A stretch of 64,000 nt of DNA, taken from contig NC_080056.1 in assembly GCF_026212465.1 (NCBI RefSeq), positions 22,341,732 to 22,405,731 of the forward strand, written 5' to 3'. The DNA is from Amaranthus tricolor (lineage: Eukaryota > Streptophyta > Magnoliopsida > Caryophyllales > Amaranthaceae). The position numbers and the translations under genes are program-made. Positions 59,043 to 64,000 of this stretch are shown here, one piece after another. Under the pieces are notes generated by a model. That model was not told the DNA's origin. It saw nothing but the letters and a program-made list of their open reading frames with translations, and made no database searches. How positions within the stretch are numbered: the first letter of the stretch is position 1; the number at the start of each line of letters is the position of its first letter.

Positions 59043-60147
59043 ATGACAAACGATCGTTCTTGGAAGTATGGAAGCATTGAATCGTCGGAATTTATTGATG
59101 GCGTATTAGAATTTTGTAGTATTGCGGTTGAACATCAAGTTAGAACGGGGGCAGTTGGTTTTTATTGCCCATGTGTCAGTTGTGACAATGTATCAAAAGT
59201 AGATAGTGTTGATATCCTTATGGAGCACATACTTCGACGTGGGTTTAGGCCTCAATATCATGTTTGGGTTTGGCATGGTGAGGAGGGAGTTTACAAAGAG
59301 AAAAGTGTTGTTGAGGACGTCAATAATGTGGCCGATGTCAATGAGGATGTAGTACATCATGTTGATGGGTATGAGACAGATGAAGAGAATGTCGATGAGG
59401 ATGTGGATCGTGTTGATGAGATGATGGAGGGAGTCGAGGATGAGTTAGGAAAACGTCCTCGTGCTTTTGACTTGTTGACAGAGGCTTCTCAAAAGCCTTT
59501 ATACCCTGGATGTACAAAGTTCACCAAACTAACAGCAGTGTTGACAATTTTCAACATTAAGTCAAAGTTCAATTGGAGTGACACTAGTTTCACAATGTTA
59601 TTAGAAGCGTTAGGTGAGATGCTTCCTGAGGGAAATGAACTTCCAAAGTCGACATATTATGCCAAAAATCTGATGTGTCCTTTCAGCTTAGAGTACCAGA
59701 AGATACATGTGTGTCCGATTGATTGTGTGTTGTATCGGAATGTCAACGAGAACTTAGAAGAGTGTCCTAGGTGTGGGTTATTACGCTACAAGCGTAAAGG
59801 GGCTCGGGATGCTAAAGGCCCCCGGCTAAGGTATTGTGGTATCTTCCAATAATACCTAGATTCAAGCGCTTGTTTTCTATAAAGAAAGATGTGTTAAATT
59901 TGAGGTGGCATGCAGATAGGGTGAAGAAAGGTCACTTGCTCACACATCCATCTGATTCTCCGGAGTGGAAGAGTATTGATAGGTTGCATAAGACTTTTGG
60001 GGATGAGGTTCGTAATTTAAGGCTCGGACTGTGTACGGATGGAATGAACCCATTCGGCAATCTTATTTCTCAACATAGTACTTGGCCGGTACTTTTAGTG
60101 ATCTATAACATTGCACATAACACTATATGTTATATAATATTGTGTTG
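59043..60147 (+). pseudogene. TNP2 transposase of CACTA-4, truncated
   Basis: The ATG at 59043 starts MTNDRSWKYGSIESSEFIDG, then Transpos_assoc, an acidic linker (DEENVDEDVDRVDEMMEGVE) and the beginning of Transposase_21 (PLYPGCTKFTK, FNWSDTSFTM). A missing G in the GGGCCCCCGG run of CACTA-2 shifts the frame near 59818. It continues in another frame (RLFSIKKDVLNLRWHADRV, GLCTDGMNPFGN). After VLLVIYN at about 60107 the sequence enters monomer-like intron sequence; the catalytic remainder, DUF4218 and DUF4216 are deleted. Confidence 0.9.
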
Positions 60148-60240
60148 AACGTATTAGAATTGTTTTAGTCATATTCTTAATATTACTTAGCTTATGTTCT
60201 AATATATTTCTATTCATACTCTTTCAGGTACTGATATACA

Positions 60241-62684
60241 ATGCATCTATTCAGAGACAAAATTGTCCCCGAGATTGAGACCTCGGATAATGAGCATCGT
60301 AGTTATGACAGCGAAGAAGACCAAATTGTGAGATACGAGCGTATGGCTGAAGACGCTCCACCGATTGACAATGATTTTGAAACTGAAGACGCCCCACCAA
60401 TGGATGCTCTCACCACTACCAGTAAGAAAAGAAAAGGGCGAGGTCCTACAAAAAACCTCAAAGTCACAAAACCCATGCATTTGGAATACAATGCATTAGG
60501 TCAACGCTGCGGAAAATGGCGTAGGCAATATGGAAAACAAGTGGGTCTATGTATCCGCAAGCTTTCCATATTGCACGCATGGAACGAGGTTCCAGAGGGT
60601 TTGAAGAACTCTCTATGGAATGATACTGTGGTAAGCAACTTTACTATTTTTACTCATTTATTTTCATTTTAAAATTAATTTGATATACAGTAAAAAATAT
60701 AAATTTTTTTTGTAGAATCCTTTCCACATCGAGAGCGATGAGGACAAGAAGAATGTGTTTCTTTCAGCTGTTGCTGAAAGATTCAGAGATTTCAAATCCA
60801 AGCTAGTAACTGGCTGGATTACGAAGAGCCGTGCCCGTACGACCAAAAAGGTCAAAACGGGAAAGAAAGGTGGAGAGCAAGCACCTTCGAAGATGCTTTA
60901 CGAAATATGGGGTCACATATCGAAGAGGGATTGGGAGGCCTTTGTTGCTAAAAGAACAACTCCCATAGAAGTTGTAAGTATTTCATATTATATTATAGTT
61001 TACCAATTTGAATTTACTTCTTTTGATTTAGTCATTAAACTGATACATGACATTCGATTTCTATTGATTAATTAGGAAAAGCGTGGTAAAGCTTCTGATT
61101 CTACAAGCAAAAGGAAGTTTTACCATTGTTTAGGCCTGAAAACGTACGATGAGGTCCGAAAAGAGTGGGTGGATGCGGGTTTATACCCCAATCAAAGTTC
61201 ATCCACGCCCTCATCTACGACTACCTCCGCATCCGTGAATACTCTTGCTGGAGATCGGGTGCGTGATTGGTATTGCGGGCTTCATTCCCGAGATGCAAGT
61301 GGTAGATTTACCATCAATAATCCGGGAACGAAGAAGGTTGCTGATGCTGTGGTGAGTTTTGAAATTATTAAGTATATTCTTCATTTGTTTTGTATTATTT
61401 GGCTTTGATGTACTTATACTAATTGCTATATATATCACTTTTTATTTGAACAGATGGGCTGGAAGGAAAAAGAAGCTACGGGGGAGTTCACCCCAAAAGG
61501 CAATGTTGACGCATTGCATATGGTCTTAGGGAAAGACCACAGTGGGCGGGTAGTCGGAAAAGGAGGCGTCCGCGTGGGGTTATAGAAGGCATTCGGCAAA
61601 GAGTGTGTTGCTACTCAATCCCGAACGGCACTGCGGGAAGAAGTGGCAACCCTCCGAGCGGAGATTACGAAGGACGTTCTCGCCAAGCTGGCCGCCGTGT
61701 TGCAGAAGATGGGAGCACCCATTGTGGACTTGGCAAACCTGATTGTCGAGGATCAGGAAAGTCAACATGGGGATCCTAACGCTTTGGTCGAGCCAACACT
61801 CGAGCCCATTACCCCCGTAGCACCCCAGCTCATTACTAATACCCCTGAAGGGGAAAACCCCACATCGGAGAACATAAACTTCGTTGCTCAAAATCCGAAG
61901 CCAGTGCTACAGGTACATAGCTTTTAAATATATAAGCACTTATTAATTTAAATTGCAACGTGTAATTAATATTTTATTATGACGCTTATTATACTAAACG
62001 ACACAAATTTCAGGAGGCGACTCCTTGTTCTCTTTTGCTGCCTCAGTTAGGTGTTGCTAGTGATGGCGACTTAACTGAGGTTGCATATGGTGTGGCCCAG
62101 CCAAATAAAGAGGGCCAAACAGTGCATTCAATGCCTGTTACAAGTGGCCACATCAGTGTGGCCGTGGAGACTATTGTAAAGGGGTTTGAAGATTTCTCAC
62201 TCCCAATTCCAATGCCAGCATGGAGCCTTGAGAAACTATCAGACGCCCTAGGTAGTTTCGTCACATGGCCATATGCTTGGGTCCGATTCACTAACATGGT
62301 AAGAATCATTTGTACCTTATTTATTTTTATTTTTTTTAATTGCATGCTCACACTTATTTAATTGTATAAATTGAAATAGCAAAAGAGTCCCAAGGGATCT
62401 TGGAGAGAGGTCGGTTCCTCAGCAAAGGTGTCGACTGGGTCAAAGTCGATGCCAAGCACTCCAATTTTGACTGATGAGGAGCTAAAAGATCTCTCTCAAG
62501 ATTGCAAATGGCTGCATTATTGTGCATCTCGCATAGGTGAGGAGGACCCACTCATTTTGAACCTGCTGAAGGAGCAATACTGCTTTTTAGAGAGCCCGTT
62601 TGTAATTATTGGTCCTAGTGACATCGGGCAATTTTTATGAGAGGAGAGATGCTGAATGTAGATCTTTTCCATGTCTACATGAGC
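60241..62684 (+). pseudogene. CACTA-4 second gene, Transposase_24-type exons
   Basis: Exons are 60241-60630 (MHLFRDKIVPEIE, RGPTKNLKVTKPMHLEY), 60716-60973 (FHIESDEDKKNVF, KMLYEIWGHISKRDWEAFVA), 61076-61351 (FYHCLGLKTYDEVRKEWVD, DWYCGLHSRDASGRF), 61454-61912 (GNVDALHMVLGKDHSGRVV), 62014-62298 (LPQLGVASDGDLTEV) and from 62380. This is the best-preserved copy of this gene and shows the full plant Transposase_24 order. Damage includes a TAG at 61583-61585, two extra bases near 62636 that bring in TGA 62638-62640, and loss of the donor GT near 62684 (gagctgatg for gaggtgatg in CACTA-2). Confidence 0.9.
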
Positions 62685-62773
62685 TGATGTTCATTATCTT
62701 ACAAGTTAGGCATTATTGTTTAATTGTTTTAATAACCGAATTACTAACAAAACATTCTTATTTGTGAGTTTAG

Positions 62774-63381
<608 letters not shown>

Positions 63382-63389
63382 GGTACACA

Positions 63390-64000
63390 AATTCAATTTT
63401 ATGCGTTTTTAAAAGTTTTGGTCAGTTTCGCGCGTAAAAGTAGCTCAAACTTGGTTTGTTACGCACGAAACTTGGCACACAACACTATTTGGCATATATT
63501 ATTGTGTTGAAATGATTAGAATTGAAAATAATAGTCATATGCTAGAAATTAGGTGTTAAGTTGCGATTTTAAGGGTTTTAAAGTGTTTTTGTCAATTTCG
63601 CGCGTAAAGTAGCTCAAACTTGGTTTGTTTAGCACGAAACTTGGCACACAACACTATTTGGCATATATTATTGTGTTGAAATGGTTAGAATTGAAAATAA
63701 TAGTCATATGCTAGAAATTAGGTGTTAAGTTGCGATTTTATGGGTTTTTAAGCGTTTTTGTCAATTTTGCGCGTAAAGTAGCTCAAACTTGGTTTTGATG
63801 CGAAACCGGGGCTGATTAAGGCCTTGGTTATGCAAGGATTAATGTTGAGTGTAAAATTTAATTAATGACACAAAAAAAAACTACAAATGATCATGAAAAG
63901 AACACGAAACAACCACAAACACTAAAACTATTCTGATCTAGCAAACTGTCGAGCAACCCTCCTTCATCTCAGCTTCTAGGAGTCCACGAGGATTCTTAGA
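63390..64000 (+). repeat. Satellite-like monomers and B block in the CACTA-4 protease intron
   Basis: Two A monomers (63425-63780) are followed by a B block from about 63793 (tgatgcgaaaccggggctga) that runs off the window. Same family and order as the CACTA-2 array. Confidence 0.92.

Overview
The window is nuclear DNA of a flowering plant, most likely a eudicot; the species cannot be named from the sequence. It is AT-rich, has GT-AG introns, and is dominated by plant-type transposable elements. Only the first 3.7 kb holds ordinary host genes. These are the 3' eight exons of a VAP27-type ER membrane protein gene (+ strand, 5' end outside the window) and, convergent to it, an acidic coiled-coil gene with a C-terminal membrane segment whose frame is broken by a perfect 19-bp tandem duplication. 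A hAT transposon sits only about 140 bp upstream of that gene's ATG and carries a second hAT-like element inside it.

From 6.8 to 21.7 kb there is a second nest. A hAT-like element with degraded ends (6847-21730) was split by a short-LTR copia retrotransposon (7354-21178, AAAAG target duplication). The copia was itself hit twice: by a 3.3-kb solo LTR in gag (8370-11714, CAAAT duplication) and by a 4.9-kb non-autonomous CACTA transposon in the right LTR (16279-21142). The CACTA carries captured host exons, including a fusion of a SPIRAL1-like N-terminus with a CBSX3-like segment. A truncated minus-strand copia follows (22.2-24.4 kb), then a promoter-like stretch.

From 25.0 kb to the end there is a third nest, five levels deep, in which four of five levels have both ends and matching target duplications visible. 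CACTA-3 (25009 to beyond the window) contains a 1.4-kb Mutator-like element (25090-56510, 240-bp TIRs, TAAAATAAT duplication). That contains minus-strand CACTA-1 (25474-55522, TAC), which contains a Sirevirus-like copia retrotransposon (32652-51629, 1.48-kb LTRs, CTCAT), which contains CACTA-2 (41166-50064, TAA). A further copy, CACTA-4, starts at 57901 inside the transposase gene of CACTA-3. All these CACTA elements share TIR CACTAGTGG and TTTGCTGCGG subterminal repeats.

The CACTA family encodes a TNP2 transposase (Transpos_assoc, Transposase_21, DUF4218, DUF4216) and a second multi-exon gene that joins a Transposase_24-like region to a Ulp1/C48 SUMO-protease-like C-terminus. The last protease intron is filled with ~170-bp satellite-like monomers organised into a ~727-bp higher-order repeat. 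Every copy seen is defective through stops, frameshifts, internal deletions or mosaic joins, so none looks autonomous. The protease-plus-satellite architecture and the chimeric exon capture are the most noteworthy signals.
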